Of a stretch of DNA of 64,000 nt, positions 43,811 through 55,696 are shown one piece after another. Origin of the DNA: Emydura subglobosa (lineage: Eukaryota; Chordata; Testudines; Chelidae); the NCBI GenBank assembly GCA_007922225.1, contig ML679961.1, positions 9,357,433 through 9,421,432 of the forward strand, read 5' to 3'. Made by a program: the position numbers and the translations under genes. The notes under the pieces were generated by a model. It searched no databases. It saw only the letters and a list, made by a program, of their open reading frames with translations, and had not been told where the DNA came from. The number at the start of each line of letters is the position of its first letter. Within the stretch, counting starts at the first letter, position 1.

Positions 43811-46219
43811 TAGAGGACACAGTTGATGGGACAAACTGTGAAATGGGGTGGAGGGGGCGGACGGATCAGGTAACAGAACCAACGGGTTGGCAGAAAGACG
43901 GCCCTCTCCCCGGGGCAGGGACCTCGCTAAAGCCAGGGGTAGATGTGACTGCATCCCAGCACACATAGGTTTTGTGGGTGTTTTCAGTTTAGATAACAAA
44001 CCAAACCATCCCTACGCAACGCTCCGGGTGCCCTTAACAGTGAACTAGCCCTGACTCTCCCAAACGAGGGCCACCCCGCCGCGAAAAAACTAACCGTGCA
44101 CAAAGAACGAACCAAGGCAGCCAGTCGATGGCCACAGCAAAACAACCCGTCAAACCACTCCCCAGCAGAGACATCCTCCCCCAATCTCAAAACCCATCAC
44201 AGAAAGCGTTTGTGCAGCGTGCCCAGAAATCCCTGGCCTATGTCAAACCAGCAGGAAGGAACCAGGGTCTGACGGTGGAGAACACCCTGTCGGCAGCCCC
44301 TGCCGGGCACCATGTCTTGGGGGGAGAGGCAGAGGTTCAGGTTGGGAGGGGCCAGACCGGCTAGGGCTTTACCCCACATTGCCTTGGCTCAGGCCGCTCC
44401 GAATGACAAGTGCTATAAATAGCCATAAATAAAAGCTTAACAAACCTGTTTGGTTTTCCTGTTAAAACTCCGGCAGGAGGAACGGCAGTGGAAGTCTGGC
44501 GCGATTTGCAGGGCGAGCTGAGCCGTGGGACAGGGAGCACTGTGTCCGAGCCCCGCGTTAGGAATAGCTTACTTGGCGAGTGCCAAAGTCAGTAATGGAG
44601 CAGGCTGTGGTGTGCGGGGGGGCACGGCTGCCCTTATGCGCAGCTCCAGCTTTTTAACAAAACGGCCAGTGTCCTGACGCCGGCTGCTGCTGTGTCTCTT
44701 CCGGCAGCCCTCCTCGGTATTTCCTCGGTCTCGCTAACGCGCTAAATGGGCTGCATTATGTGGAGTGACGCTGGGGCAAGGCGGGAAAGGGGAGCTGCCA
44801 TGTGTCTGGGATGACCGTTTGCAGCACCAGCCTGATTCCCCTTTCCGGGTTCGACGGGCGTCTCCCTGGGGGTTCCCCAATGCCATCGTCTAGGTCGCTG
44901 TGTGTCACCTCCGGCACTGGGGGCAGCACTGAGCACAGTATGCCGCAGCCCGGCTTCTCCAGCCAGACCATTTACGGTGCCTCCCACTCACGTTCTCCAG
45001 CCGGAACGGGGGCACAGCCGAGCTGGGGTATCCATCTCGTACTATGCCTGCGCTGGGGAGGAGCCGGGAACGACGCCGTAACCTGGACCTGAACTTCCCG
45101 GAGCCTTGCAGGTGTTTGGATCCAGGTTTCGGCTCAGCCCATCTTAGAGATGGGCCAGCCACTGAATTTGGATCCGCACAGTCCCCAGGTTTGAAGGGCA
45201 GGGTGGGGTTGAGCAGATGTTTCAGTTCTCGCCCAACTTTGGTCTGCATCCATAATTCCAGGTAGGGTTGGAAATACAGTATTTTTATCTCCGATTAAGA
45301 CTCTCCATAGCCCAAAGCCTGATGCTGTGTTTTTCAAAAGCCATCCTAAGGCGTTCTCCAGCCTGTGCGTGACTGAGCACAGAGGAGCCGCGTCAACAAG
45401 CGCTTGTTAAAAGACAGCGGGTCTGCGTCAAAAGCTTGCGCCCCGAATGCATTGGTCAGAGCTCGTGTCGGGTTAAAAAAAAACCTTCCGCAGCGTTAAT
45501 CCTCGCCACGGCTTTTCATTGTCATTCTTTCCACTTCATCCCCTTGCAGAGAGCTGTGCATGGAGCGTCATAGGCGCTGTGGATTTCAGTGGCCGGAGCA
45601 GGCGTGATAAGCCCACGCACACCTCTCAGCGCTTTCTGACTGGTCAGTTGGCTCCCTGAGGCCTTGCTGAGAAATCAGACCTATTGGAGGAGTTTTCTAA
45701 TCAAACCCCTCATCCCCAGCCACCGAGCCCCAGATATCCCGACTCCTGGGCTGTGATGGGACAGGGCCCTGCTTGAAAAGAGTAGAGGACCGTGCGTTAC
45801 CAGGAGGGTGTCAGGAAGCTTTAGCGATAGAGAGGACCAGAAATTAACAGAGGGGACTTTAGCCCTAGACGCCTAAATCCTGGCCCCTGTGAATTGTCGA
45901 GGGAGCGCCCTCAGCTCCCAGTAAAATGAGATGGAGCCGGCAGCGCTCAGCCCCTCCTGGGCCCAGCCTCACGCACGGTTTTAAAGCGTCCTTTGTGAAA
46001 TCACTGGCCTCTCTTTTCCATTGTCCCAGTTGCCGGCCTGTCCCCATTCTGTGGCACTTTAAAAACAGAATAAACCCCAGCTGCCATTTCTCTGGGCTGG
46101 GGCCCATTTCCAAACACTCCTGGAAAAGGGTCCGATGCTGCAGTCCCACTCAGGCTGGCAGGAAGTGTGCGCTGGACAAGACCTGAGAGGACAGCATAGA
46201 TGTGCACCTCCTCTGAACC

Positions 46220-46865
46220 TTGCCTGTTAATTTAGAGCAAGAGAGTCTCTCCTGCTACGTTCTGGTACACGGAGCGAGCGGCTCTAAGGTCCTTCCAGGG
46301 GCTCTCCACGTAGCAGTCACTGCACTGCTCTGGAGGGCCACCGTTCCCCACGCGCTGGGGCGGGATGGGCAAACAGATGACTTCCTTCCTGGAGCACAGG
46401 AGGGACCAGGGCATGAGTCAAGCTGCATTCCCTGGGCTGCTCCTGGAGCAGCAGAGCTACATCCTTTACTCCCCAAACCGTGGGGCATGCCCCTTAGGGG
46501 GGCATGTAGGAGCAGTCGGGGGCGCGGCAGGGCCCGGACCAGTCCTCACAGGGAGGGGGCCGGAAGGGAGCTTCACCCAGGCCTGCTCTGGTCCTATCCC
46601 CACGGCTGCCACCCCTGGCCCAGCCTTGGCTTCTGGTCCCCCAGCCGTAGCCTCGGCGCCCAGCCTGACCCCCCTGCTGCAGTCCCTCAGTTACCAGCCT
46701 GGCCCCAGTGCCCATTCTCAGCCCCCTGGGGGCGCCCCAGCCGCTGGCACCCACACCACGCCCTTGGCCCACAGCCTTGACCGTAACCCCCAACTCCAAC
46801 CGCGGCCCCGCTCCCAGCCCCAGCTGGGGGCAGAGGGGCCACAGACAGGGTCAGGGGAGACGTGA
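46220..46865. repeat. GC-rich low-complexity intronic block
   Basis: Pro/Ser/Ala-rich open frames run in several registers here (for example 46220-46780 and 46365-46865 on +, 46494-46799 on -). This is expected from GC-rich low-stop sequence, not coding selection. CCCAGCC-like units recur, suggesting a decayed minisatellite. No protein family is recognised. Confidence 0.5.
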
Positions 46866-47178
46866 TGGGGACCACTGTTTTAAAGATGCATTTGAGCCCC
46901 TACTGCGTACCATTGGAATGAAATGAAGTTCACAGCTAGAGAGGGCATGTAGGTGCCGTGCTGACTGGCACACAGATATGGAGGGTGGGTCTGAGGACCT
47001 GTGCCACCACGCTGGGATCCAGACCTGTCCCCAACATTCAGATCTACAGATGTGATTGAGGCCAATCTGCTGTGTTTATTTAAATGGGGTGTGTGTAACA
47101 TGTCCATCTTGGTAGTGCTGAGACAACGCAATGTCAAGTGCTGTGTGGCCGCTGCTGATTACGACTTGAATCTTTCAG

Positions 47179-47207
47179 ATGGCGTTGACAGGACCTCCAC
47201 GATATAG
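47179..47207 (+). CDS. SAMD4A: SAMD4A last coding exon with stop
   Basis: The acceptor aatctttcag ends at 47178. The exon supplies the last two bases of an Asp codon, then GVDRTSTI and TAG at 47205-47207. The short tail DGVDRTSTI matches the vertebrate Smaug1 C-terminus, so this is the true end of the protein. The exon continues into the 3' UTR. The coding portion is only 29 nt, too short for ORF callers. Confidence 0.95.
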
Positions 47208-48779
47208 AAGATGAATGTGTAACCGGGACAGCGCTGGCCGTGGGAATGACTGCTGCGGGTCCAGTGGCAACCGTCTCCAGACTTGCACAGGATTCTCGCA
47301 GAGATTTTGCATTCTTAGTCTCTCTCCATCTCGCTCCCATTTTAATTTGGTGAATGTGTAGATTGTCCTTGTAAACGTATCGTTAGAATTGGGCTTTGGT
47401 TTGTCATTTATCACATCCTCTCTAGAGAAAAGTGTTGGGGAAAGGGAAAGGGCTGGGAAATGAGGTGTTGATCTCCAGCTGGGGAGGATGGAGAGCACCG
47501 GAGGCAAACCCTGTCTCTGATGGAGGAAATTAAAACATATCACACGTGTGACCAAAAAACGAGGGGTTCACGACGCTAGGATTTCGCTGGAGTTCAAACA
47601 TCCACTGGAGCTGCAGGGCAGTCAAAAAGGAAATAAGAACACCGCCACCACACCAACCAAATGTCCTTTCAACACAATTTAAAACAAGTACATTTCGATA
47701 TGTGTGTGTTGTTACATAAAAGCAGACAGAAAAGGGTACGTAAGTGTGTAAAAGTGTCAGGTAGGCCTTTGTCTCATCTTCCTGTTGTAAAGGATTTTTT
47801 CGTTTTACTTCTGTTAATAGCAGCAGGTTTGCATTTGACATAGCAGCCGAACTATGCTTCTAGGAGCAGTCTTTGGGTTAATCTGATCAGCTGGGATGGA
47901 AAGCAACTGACCATGACCATCCGAGAGGGAGGGAGGGATGGTGTGGAATGGGCGGGGGTTGTGTACAATTGGGCATGGAGAGCCAATGCGATCAGTTTCT
48001 GTTTCTTGTACGTGTGAATACCTAAAAGATGCTGCATCATGGCTTTTACAGACCGGCCGCTACATCCCAGGCTGACTTGATCATTTTTGGAACTAGCTAC
48101 AGTTTGCCAGCAAAATGACAGAGGGTGAGGGTTGGGCCTTTTCTTGCCCTGAGAAGTACCCAGAGGATGTGAGGAGGTAGAGAAGGATTAGAGGGGAAAG
48201 CAGGAGCTTCCTGTGCTAAGGGACCAATGGGGAGAGCAGCAAAATATAAGCAGTGCTGGCTGCAGCTGTCTATATAAATAGTGAGTACGCGCTGTCAGTG
48301 TTTATACTGGCACACAAACACTGCTGCCTTTTTCTTGGTCCCGACAAATAATGTGCGTGCATGTGGCCATAGGGTAATAAGCAGGCTAAACTGGACATGA
48401 CATGTAAGGGAAGGAAGGTCAACACGTGGATGGATTAAAGATTTAAGAGACAGTAGTTTGGATACACATCTTTATGCTGCTGTCATTCCAGAACTGTAGC
48501 TAGAACACGTTGCTTTTTATAACTGAGAGCTAAATTTGCCCTAGTTCATTTCATATGTGAATTTGATACAACTTTGATCAAGCAAATATTTAAAATGAGA
48601 TCTAGAGCCAGTATCAAGTCGCATTTATGCCAGCCTATATCCATAGTTTCTCCATTGAATTGCAGTGGGTTAACTCCAGATTTACTCCCAACAGAATCTT
48701 TTCCGAACATTTTAATAACACGTCGTTATTGAATCCCCATTGCTTTCTTGAAACCCAGAGGTTCTGGTTATTATTTTTA

Positions 48780-48840
48780 CTTACACCAGTTTTCCCCAAT
48801 GTATCTTCCGTGAGTTACTCCAGATTTACACTGGTGTAAG
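48780..48840. repeat. Short palindrome in presumed 3' UTR
   Basis: Perfect 11-bp inverted ends cttacaccagt and actggtgtaag flank 39 bases. It is a MITE-like hairpin. A related motif (tttacactggtgtaaatgtt) lies at 41325. Confidence 0.6.
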
Positions 48841-49312
48841 TAAGAAATGATTTGGTCCATGCAATATGTAAAGAAAAGTAATATTGGTGCATACCAGGGC
48901 AATGTGAATCTGTACAATAGTTCAAAAATCAGCTTTGTCGCAGAAGGTTTGGGTGGCTGACATTCTTGGAAAGTAGCTGTGGAATTGCTCAAAAAAGCAA
49001 ATATTTTCAGTGCCAAACATTCAACGTGACTATTTTAAAAGGGGGGGAATAAGGGCTAAAGCACAGCTTTGAAGAGGTGTTCTTACATGTACTATAAGGT
49101 TTGTAAATCCAATTTAGATGCAGCATTTTTACCTAACTTTATAAAAACAAAAGTGCCAAAATGCAACTTTCAAACTGATTGACCTAAAGTTGATATTTTT
49201 TGGTTTCCTGTTTACCGGAATGCATAATACAATGTGACTGAGCATGATTTGGTGGGGTAAAGAAGGAAGACGCTATGAGGGGACTTCGGAAAGTGGAGCT
49301 TAAAACAAAGAT

Positions 49313-49318
49313 AATAAA
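49313..49318 (+). other. Candidate poly(A) signal AATAAA
   Basis: This canonical hexamer lies in the AT-rich sequence about 2.1 kb after the stop codon. The sequence just after it (ggataatgaactgcagtg) has little U/GU-rich character, so it may not be used. Confidence 0.3.
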
Positions 49319-49844
49319 GAGGATAATGAACTGCAGTGTTACGCAAATTGTACAGGAAATGAGAAGATATTCAGATCTGAGTTGTATCTTGAGCGTTCAT
49401 AGCTCTACACAACATGCAGCTTCAGAAAATGAATCGTGAACACAATCACCTGAACATGAATTCTTTTAAAGGAAGATTCGAAGTATTTACAAATCTGAAA
49501 TTCTATTTATTCCTTTGCTGAATATAGAAACAGAGGTTATCTGATTATTAGATATATTATTTTGGATATATTACTTATTAACTTGCTATGGCTGGTAACC
49601 ATGATAATGTCTGTTATTAACAACCACGTAATTCAATTTTTCTTTTTTTTTTTCTTTTTTTTTAAAGCTTATTATCCATTGACAGTGTATAGGTTACGAT
49701 CTACTTTGTTGTGTTTTGCTGTTTCTTGTTTTAATTAAAAAGTGGCTTCAGTTAAATTTTGGAAGTCTTTCCCAGTTCTGTTTTGAGGCCTGTATTGAAT
49801 GCAGGTGTGTAGAGCTCAATTTAAAAAAACAAATCCTAAAGTAA

Positions 49845-49850
49845 AATAAA
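49845..49850 (+). other. Candidate poly(A) signal AATAAA
   Basis: This canonical hexamer is followed by an A/T-rich stretch and lies 58 bases before a second hexamer at 49903. The paired arrangement resembles a real, possibly alternative, cleavage region. Confidence 0.4.
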
Positions 49851-49902
49851 TTTATTTATAAAACCAGTTGCATGCATAAGGCTGTGAAGTCAAATATTTA
49901 GT

Positions 49903-49908
49903 AATAAA
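49903..49908 (+). other. Candidate poly(A) signal AATAAA
   Basis: This canonical hexamer is followed at 15-30 bases by a T-rich downstream element (tttcttttttgtattt), the classical composition for cleavage and polyadenylation. It is the best-looking poly(A) site after the SAMD4A stop. Confidence 0.45.
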
Positions 49909-50534
49909 GCGGCAGTGCCTTTCTTTTTTGTATTTACCCATTTACCCCAAATGCAACTGTTTTATAATAAGCAAGTATTAAATGATTTCAAATCTCAGAG
50001 TAACAAATATTTCACTACATAAAAATGTTTTTTTTTTTTTCATTTTCTAACAAAAGCAGTGTGTACTTGGCATCTCTGCCAACTTCTCTTCCAGAGACAG
50101 TAGTTTGCTACATTATTATCATGTAGGAGGTTTTATTGGTGCTTTTATCCTTAGTGGTTTCTTACGGTTATTAACAGTAGGGAGCAGACGCACACAAGAG
50201 GCTGAGACGTACAAGGAATGAAACGCTGCCGAGGATGGTTTTTCACTGCTTCGGGGTTTCACTTCTGAATGATGGCCGACAAGAAAAACAAAACAGCTAT
50301 TGTCTGCTTGGTGATGCTGTCTGCACTGAAAAGCTAACGAATTCCATATATCCAAGTGTCCTTGGCTGTGCCCACGCTGCAGAAATGAATCTCTTTTGCC
50401 TACAGGGGTCGAGCTCAGCTGCCGCACCCATCGGATTGCCCTGCCAAGATGGACAGGTTCATCAGAGTCCAACACCGTAGCTCTAAGCGTGCAAAGTACC
50501 GGGCAGATCACCACAGAGCTCCCCTACTCGGAAA

Positions 50535-50640
50535 GCACATATATTAAGCACGTGCTTGAGTTCCACTGACTTCAAGAGGACTTAGGCGTGGATGTAAAAT
50601 TAAGCACATGCTTTGCTGAATAGGAGCTGGACTAAGATGT
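50535..50640. mobile_element. MITE-like palindrome, 8035 family
   Basis: The left side gcacatatattaagcacgtg and the right side aattaagcacatgctttgct are inverted complements. It shares the 'ttcagcaaagca...ttaagca' ends with 8035-8176. It interrupts the presumed 3' UTR. Confidence 0.55.
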
Positions 50641-51872
50641 TTTGCGCAAAGAGCATTGAACTGGGCTAACCTTGACCACTGCAGCCAGACACAAGCGTTT
50701 GCCTGTTGCGAGTGGGGTGTTGACACTGTCACCCTGTTGTCAAACGCGACTCATTTTTGTAGAGTGGACGCAGCCTTCTTATCGTCCCACATTAGGGCTA
50801 GAGCTGCCCCTTTCCTCCCACCTTCCTGGTAAGGGACAAGTATTCATGGCACTGAGGAAACCCTGCTTTTCTTTTGAGGTGCCATGAGCTGACCCCTGCT
50901 TGGAACCAGGCCTTTGTTTAGGTAGTAATACAGAAGCTGGACATCAGTCTGTTTTCTCAGATGGTGGAAGGCCGGGGCTTTTTCCCCAATCAGCAACAGG
51001 CCTTCTACCTGAACCAAGCAACAGTACATACACACGGTGCAGAGCGAGCATCGTGCAGACCAGTTCCACACGTGTAAGAACTTAGGACTGGGAACCAGAG
51101 CTCACATTTTTGTCAGCACTTAATAATATTCCTGTTGTCAACTTTCTCTATCTTGGGGTGCAGAAACATGACCCATGCTAGGCTTTCTGAATGTGCCTGA
51201 TGAAAAGTAGATCCTGCAGAAGTATAATTTGCACACAGTTATGATAACACTAAAGTTGATTTTATACAAGTCATCAGAGTTTGCAAAGGGAGTTTTATTT
51301 TTTGTATTCCTTTATCTTTACTTAAAGGTGAATGTGTATTCCTCTGGGAGGAATAGGAAGAAAACAGGAATGTTAATAATGTTAAACAGAATACTTCCTC
51401 CCTTATTAATATATAACCCTTCTGTATTTATGCGTAATGTAAGCTTACTTTAAAAAGCTTTGAACTTTTGTTGCATGCCATCTTCTGGCAGCTCCTTACT
51501 GTACATGCATGCATTTAGTCCTGTTTTTTCTGTATAAAGTTAGTGCACAAAGAAATATTTTTGCCTAGTTAATGTTGCCAAGCAATGCATATTTTTTAAA
51601 TTTGTCATATATGGAAATAGCATGTTTGTTACATGTAAAAGCTTCCTGATATACAGAAATACTAATGTTTGAAGATGCTGTTCTTTGCAAGTGTACAGTT
51701 TTCAAATGTTGTTACCAGTGAAACACCCTTGTGATTTCAACTTGCTACAATGTATTTATTACTCATTTCCTCCCATGTAACTAGGAATCATGGCTATATT
51801 TCATATCAACGTTATATTGAAAGTAAAGGGAGATGATTAATACAAGGTTTTGTAACACTGGGGTGTGTTGTC

Positions 51873-51901
51873 TTTTTTTTGTTTGTTTGTTTGTTTGTTT
51901 T
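51873..51901. repeat. (GTTT)n simple repeat
   Basis: A T-run is followed by five or six GTTT units. It is a low-complexity tract just past the presumed 3' UTR. Confidence 0.9.
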
Positions 51902-52034
51902 GGGGAGGGGGAGTGGCATTTGGTTTTTTTAAAAACAAAACAAAACATCATGGTACAAAGGAGTGAAGAAAAACAGTGGTTTACTTTTGAAGAGAAGTTT
52001 TATTTTATTTATGTAAAAATCTTGTTGCAGTTTA

Positions 52035-52120
52035 GGCCCAAATCCTCAAAGTTTTTGGAGTGCCTAACACCCATGGGTTTCATTATTTAGGTGCCTAAAT
52101 ACCTTTGAGGATCTGGGCTT
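52035..52120. repeat. Short palindrome, 'aatcctcaaag' type
   Basis: The left arm ggcccaaatcctcaaag is inverted against the right arm ctttgaggatctgggctt. The same family sits at 38197-38281 and, as a half copy, near 41490. Confidence 0.6.
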
Positions 52121-52345
52121 TAGTGTTTATAAATTCCAAAGCATTGCACAAATGTTTAGCTAACTCTCCCTTGTGAAGTAGGTGCACTCAGTTAGTAGCA
52201 ACCCCATTTACGGATGGAGAAACTGAGGCACAAATTGGTATCCCTTTTCCAAGGAGACACAACAAGAGAATAGCAGAGTCAGGATTAGAATTCAGGAATC
52301 TCTGGTTCTGTTAAACTGAGTCCACTAGCCATCCTGCCCTTCTGC
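52121..52345 (+). mobile_element. MIR-like CORE-SINE
   Basis: It reads ccaaagcattgcacaaatgt, accccatttacggatggaga aactgaggcacaaattg, then atagcagagtcaggattaga and ggaatctctggttctgtta. MIR order is kept. Confidence 0.75.
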
Positions 52346-52489
52346 AAACACCGTCTTCTCCATCACCATAACCAGTTTCTTCCAACTTCTTAGCAAAGCA
52401 GTTAAAATCATTGCAAAGCTGGTCCTGACTCTTTGTTTTGAAGATAAACAGAGAGCTTCGCTTCAATGTGTATTTTGAAAACACTCAGT

Positions 52490-52722
52490 CTAAGCTGGAC
52501 ATAAGGTGTACATTTTTAATGGTGAGAATAATTAACCGTTGGAACAACTTACCAAGGGTAGTAGTGGATTCTCCCATCACCAGCAATTGTTAAATCAAGC
52601 TGGGATGTTTTTCAAAAAGCTCTGCTCTGGGAATTATTTGGGGGAATTCCTGGCCTGTGCTGTAGAGGAGGTTGGACTGGATGATCACAATGGTCCCTTC
52701 TGGCCTTGGAATCTATGAATTG
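52490..52722 (+). mobile_element. CR1 LINE 3' tail, sense
   Basis: It reads ataattaaccgttggaacaa, gtagtggattctcccatcac, ggaggttggactggatgatc acaatggtcccttctggcct and ends ggaatctatgaatt. It is a standard CR1 terminus, about 230 bp, of the same subfamily as 25265-25482. Confidence 0.88.
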
Positions 52723-54164
52723 CTCCAGTGTAAATTTGGCTCAGACTCCCATTGGAGTCAGTGGGACTATTCCCATGAGAGACGGCTGCAGGCACAAAGG
52801 TTTAGACCCTGGGCCTAAGACAATGCCTTTGGTTTCTGATACTGTCCTGGTGATGAGTAAGTATTTTGTCATGGTGTTAGAGGGCAGCATGTCTGCAGCA
52901 CCCCTGGGTTGTGTGATCCATCGAGCCGGCAAAGAAGAGGCAGATTAAATTCACATAGACAAACCTCTTTTTCATGTGAATGTAGCACACCTGGAAGGGA
53001 CTGGATTTACCCCCTGGAAGCCCAGTCTCAGTATTGCCAGCCCCCAGTGTTCAAAAATCAGGAGTCAGGCCTCCAAAAATCATCAGCTTGCCTTAAAAGT
53101 CAGCAGGGGTTTTTTAAACAAACCAACTTCTACCTTTGGTGCCGTGAAGCTGCATTCTAGTCACATTTCCAAGCTTTTCTCTGCAACCCCGAGGGTGCGA
53201 AACATGCTTTAAAAAACCCCTCAGCGATTTCTTCATTACTCCAGGAGCTGGGGCTTTAAGGAGATCATCACAGTATGAGCCTGATGATATTTTAACTGTG
53301 AGAGCTGGCAACACCTCTAGCCACCAAACAGGTATAGCGAAAACCGCAGTCCAGCAAGTTCTCCTCCCAGCGTGGGAGCTCACGGGTTAATCTCTCATTG
53401 CCTCAGTTCGACCAGCGGGATGAGGATGATCGTCACCTACCCACAAAGGTCTCTGGGCTTGGGAGAGAGGCAGGCCAGACAAGTGACTCAGATTGGCTCA
53501 TCCCCATGAGTATTCGAGTAACACCCTGTGTCGCTTTTGTGCTTTCCACGCAGCGAGCGCTAGGCGCGTTGTTATTACACGCAGGAGGTCCCCATCCTGC
53601 AGACAAACCCATGGGGGGGAGGCTCAGGAGGCAATGGACACGAAGAGCTGATCACAGTCCTCTCTGCCCCCACTGTCCATTCCATGGGGGCAGAAGGGCT
53701 TGGCCGCCTGCAGACTAGGCTGTAGGACACAGCCCCAACCGCTGCAGCTCCCAGGAGGAAGCCAGAGAGGAGGCCGTGTGCCCCTAGCTCACCACCCACT
53801 GGGGGACGGCCGCTGGAGACTCCCGCTAGCCACAGCCCCCCCCCACTTAACCAGGGTCCCCCTCTGCAGAAAAGACCCTGCAGCCCAGAGGCTGTAAACT
53901 CCACCGGGTGCAGTGGGGGGGGGTGAACAACATGCAGCCCCCTCAGTCCTGTCCCTCATCTGCTCACGGCTCCTGGGACCAGTGGCGGGATCTCTACAGG
54001 GTCCAGGGGCTGGTAACTCCCCGGGGGTAACTGAGTTCCCCGTCCACGTGGAGAATGTGCGCAGTGGGTTTTCGCCACACACAGCTATAGAGGGACACGC
54101 TTCCCCCCCCCTCCCCCCGGCCCGCTCCATGAATTAACCCTCACCGCTCTCCTGTGCAGGCAGT

Positions 54165-54290
54165 AGCAGGAGCCTCCTTTACAGTGACGTAGCCGGGCTC
54201 AGAGAGGAGAGGTGACTTGCCCAAGGTCACCCAGGGAGTGGGTGGCAGAACTAGACCCCAGCTCTCCTTTGGCCCCCGCCTGTCGATGAC
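54165..54290 (+). mobile_element. MIR-like SINE fragment
   Basis: The segment gaggtgacttgcccaaggtc acccagggagtgggtggcag aactagaccccagctctcct is the MIR 3' core. Confidence 0.7.
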
Positions 54291-55661
54291 CTGGGCCTCT
54301 TCTCCACGCTGCTCTCCTGTTGTCACCGGGGCCGGTCCAAGATGCATCAGCAAAGCCCGATCTCAGGGTGGGGGGAGCACACACAGCAATGGTGTTGCCT
54401 GACCGGAGGTGCTGAACGGCCAGGGCGCCCCAGGGGATGACCCGGGGGGAGCCGTGCCACGTAAGGTACTGAGAGCAGCTCGTTTGCGCCACGCTGTCTT
54501 CTCTGTGACGAGGCTCCCAACCGCCCAGGCCTGGCCGTGGCTGTTGCAGAATGGTTCACCTACCCTCGCAAGAGATATTACCGCCCTTTGGGCCACGTCC
54601 GTCCCTGCCCCCCCCAACACAGGTGGTGTGACGCACTCTGTGCTCGGCGGTGGGGGGTCAGTCTCCCCCAGCTGTCAAACAACCTAGTCCCAGGGCAGGG
54701 GCCACCTCAGCCTGTTGGGGGGGGGAGGTGGTGCCTGAGAAAAGAGGGGGAGGGGGGCCAAATCTATTCCCCACTTCCCCCCCCCCCTTTAGATGGCTTT
54801 TTTGCAGCACCTGCAAGGTGGCAAGTGACCCCCCCCCCCATAACAAGCCCTGGCCCACCTTCCCCACCCGCATATCCTGATGGCACCGAGCTGGGGGAAC
54901 CCCCCCCCCCGCCCTGAGAGCACAGAGCAGCAAGGTGCTGGGGCTGCAGAATGTGGATTTCCTCCCCTTCTGAACAGCCCCCGGATGTTTCGCGGTGAGG
55001 CGCCGCCACCACGGAGGCAGTGGCAGGGAGGGAAGAGGTGCCCTGCTCAGTGTATCCTGGGGGGTGGATCACAACCCTCATTAGACACCATAAACCTTCT
55101 GCCTGTGTACGTGGGCCAGGGGCCATCCCCACGTTAGTCATCCAGGATGACCCGGTTATTTTTCAGCTGCTCAGAAACTATTGACTCAAACCAGGAGCAA
55201 GGGCCTGTCCCTGTTTGCCTTTCCAACGGCATGTGGCTTTTAACGCAAGCGTTTGCTGCATTCTTTCTAAAATGCACAGGGAGGGGGACAAGCCATCCAC
55301 ATGGACAGCAGGCGTGGAGCAGGCTGACCATCTCCAAGGCCAGCTTTGCTGCCGAGGCTGTCACTCACTCAGCGGGGGCTCACCGCAATGAGGTGTTTCG
55401 CCATCACGCTTTTACCTACAGGGCCGTGCTGTAAAGTTGGCTTGGCCAGGTGGCCAGATGAATCACCCACACAGCTGACCTCAGTTATTAATCCTTACAC
55501 CCAGATTATGCCAGACTCAGCTTGATGCCAGTTATTTAAGCGGTGCAATGGCTCGGTCCCCGCTGTTTGTCATTTTGTTAGCCCCTGTTTACACTAAGCC
55601 GGCCGGTTACATTCAGCTCCCCCAGGGTCCCTTGACTGAGGGCAATGGCGTTTGCAACGGG

Positions 55662-55664
55662 GGT

Positions 55665-55688
<24 letters not shown>
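55662..55688. repeat. (GT)n microsatellite
   Basis: About thirteen GT units are followed by GAGAGAG. A C-run at 55857-55869 lies nearby. Confidence 0.9.

Positions 55689-55696
<8 letters not shown>

Larger units (their letters stand above)
42371..47178 (+). other. Last intron (i-j) of SAMD4A
   Basis: It holds an antisense CR1 tail (43141-43295), a TG microsatellite (43471-43491), a SINE-like copy (43705-43810) and a GC-rich low-complexity block (46220-46865). Elsewhere nothing is recognised; 44.6-45.3 kb is CpG-containing but has no gene signal. Confidence 0.8.
127..47207 (+). other. SAMD4A: SAMD4A (Smaug1) gene, 3' part: ten coding exons
   Basis: Ten exons read in phase into 411 residues plus stop. 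The product is recognised as vertebrate Smaug1 from the SAM-domain stretch beginning [14 protein letters not shown], the PHAT-region motif [18 protein letters not shown] and the C-terminus ending GDGVDRTSTI. Smaug proteins bind stem-loop Smaug recognition elements in target mRNAs through the SAM domain and cause translational repression and deadenylation in cytoplasmic granules (established for the family). No frameshift or premature stop is seen in any exon, so the gene looks functional. The N-terminal coding exons and promoter lie upstream of the window. SAMD4B is the paralogue to exclude; the C-terminus and linker wording favour SAMD4A. Confidence 0.95.
47208..51830 (+). other. SAMD4A: Presumed SAMD4A 3' UTR (3' limit uncertain)
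   Basis: This AT-rich stretch has no coding signal and directly follows the stop codon. It holds several AATAAA hexamers (49313, 49845, 49903), an ATTAAA at 49977, poly-T tracts near 49640 and 50028, and AU-rich ATTTA-type elements. The segment 51100-51830 is also AT-rich and UTR-like but ends without a clear AATAAA. Two palindromic MITE-like inserts (48780-48840 and 50535-50640) lie inside. The end at 51830 is a guess, placed where repeats resume. A shorter UTR ending near 49.93 kb is equally possible. Confidence 0.55.

Noticed and set aside
46220..46780. 186-codon Pro-rich frame as a new gene
   Set aside because: Long frames occur in several registers on both strands, as expected from GC-rich low-stop DNA. 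No family, start context or splice sites support it.
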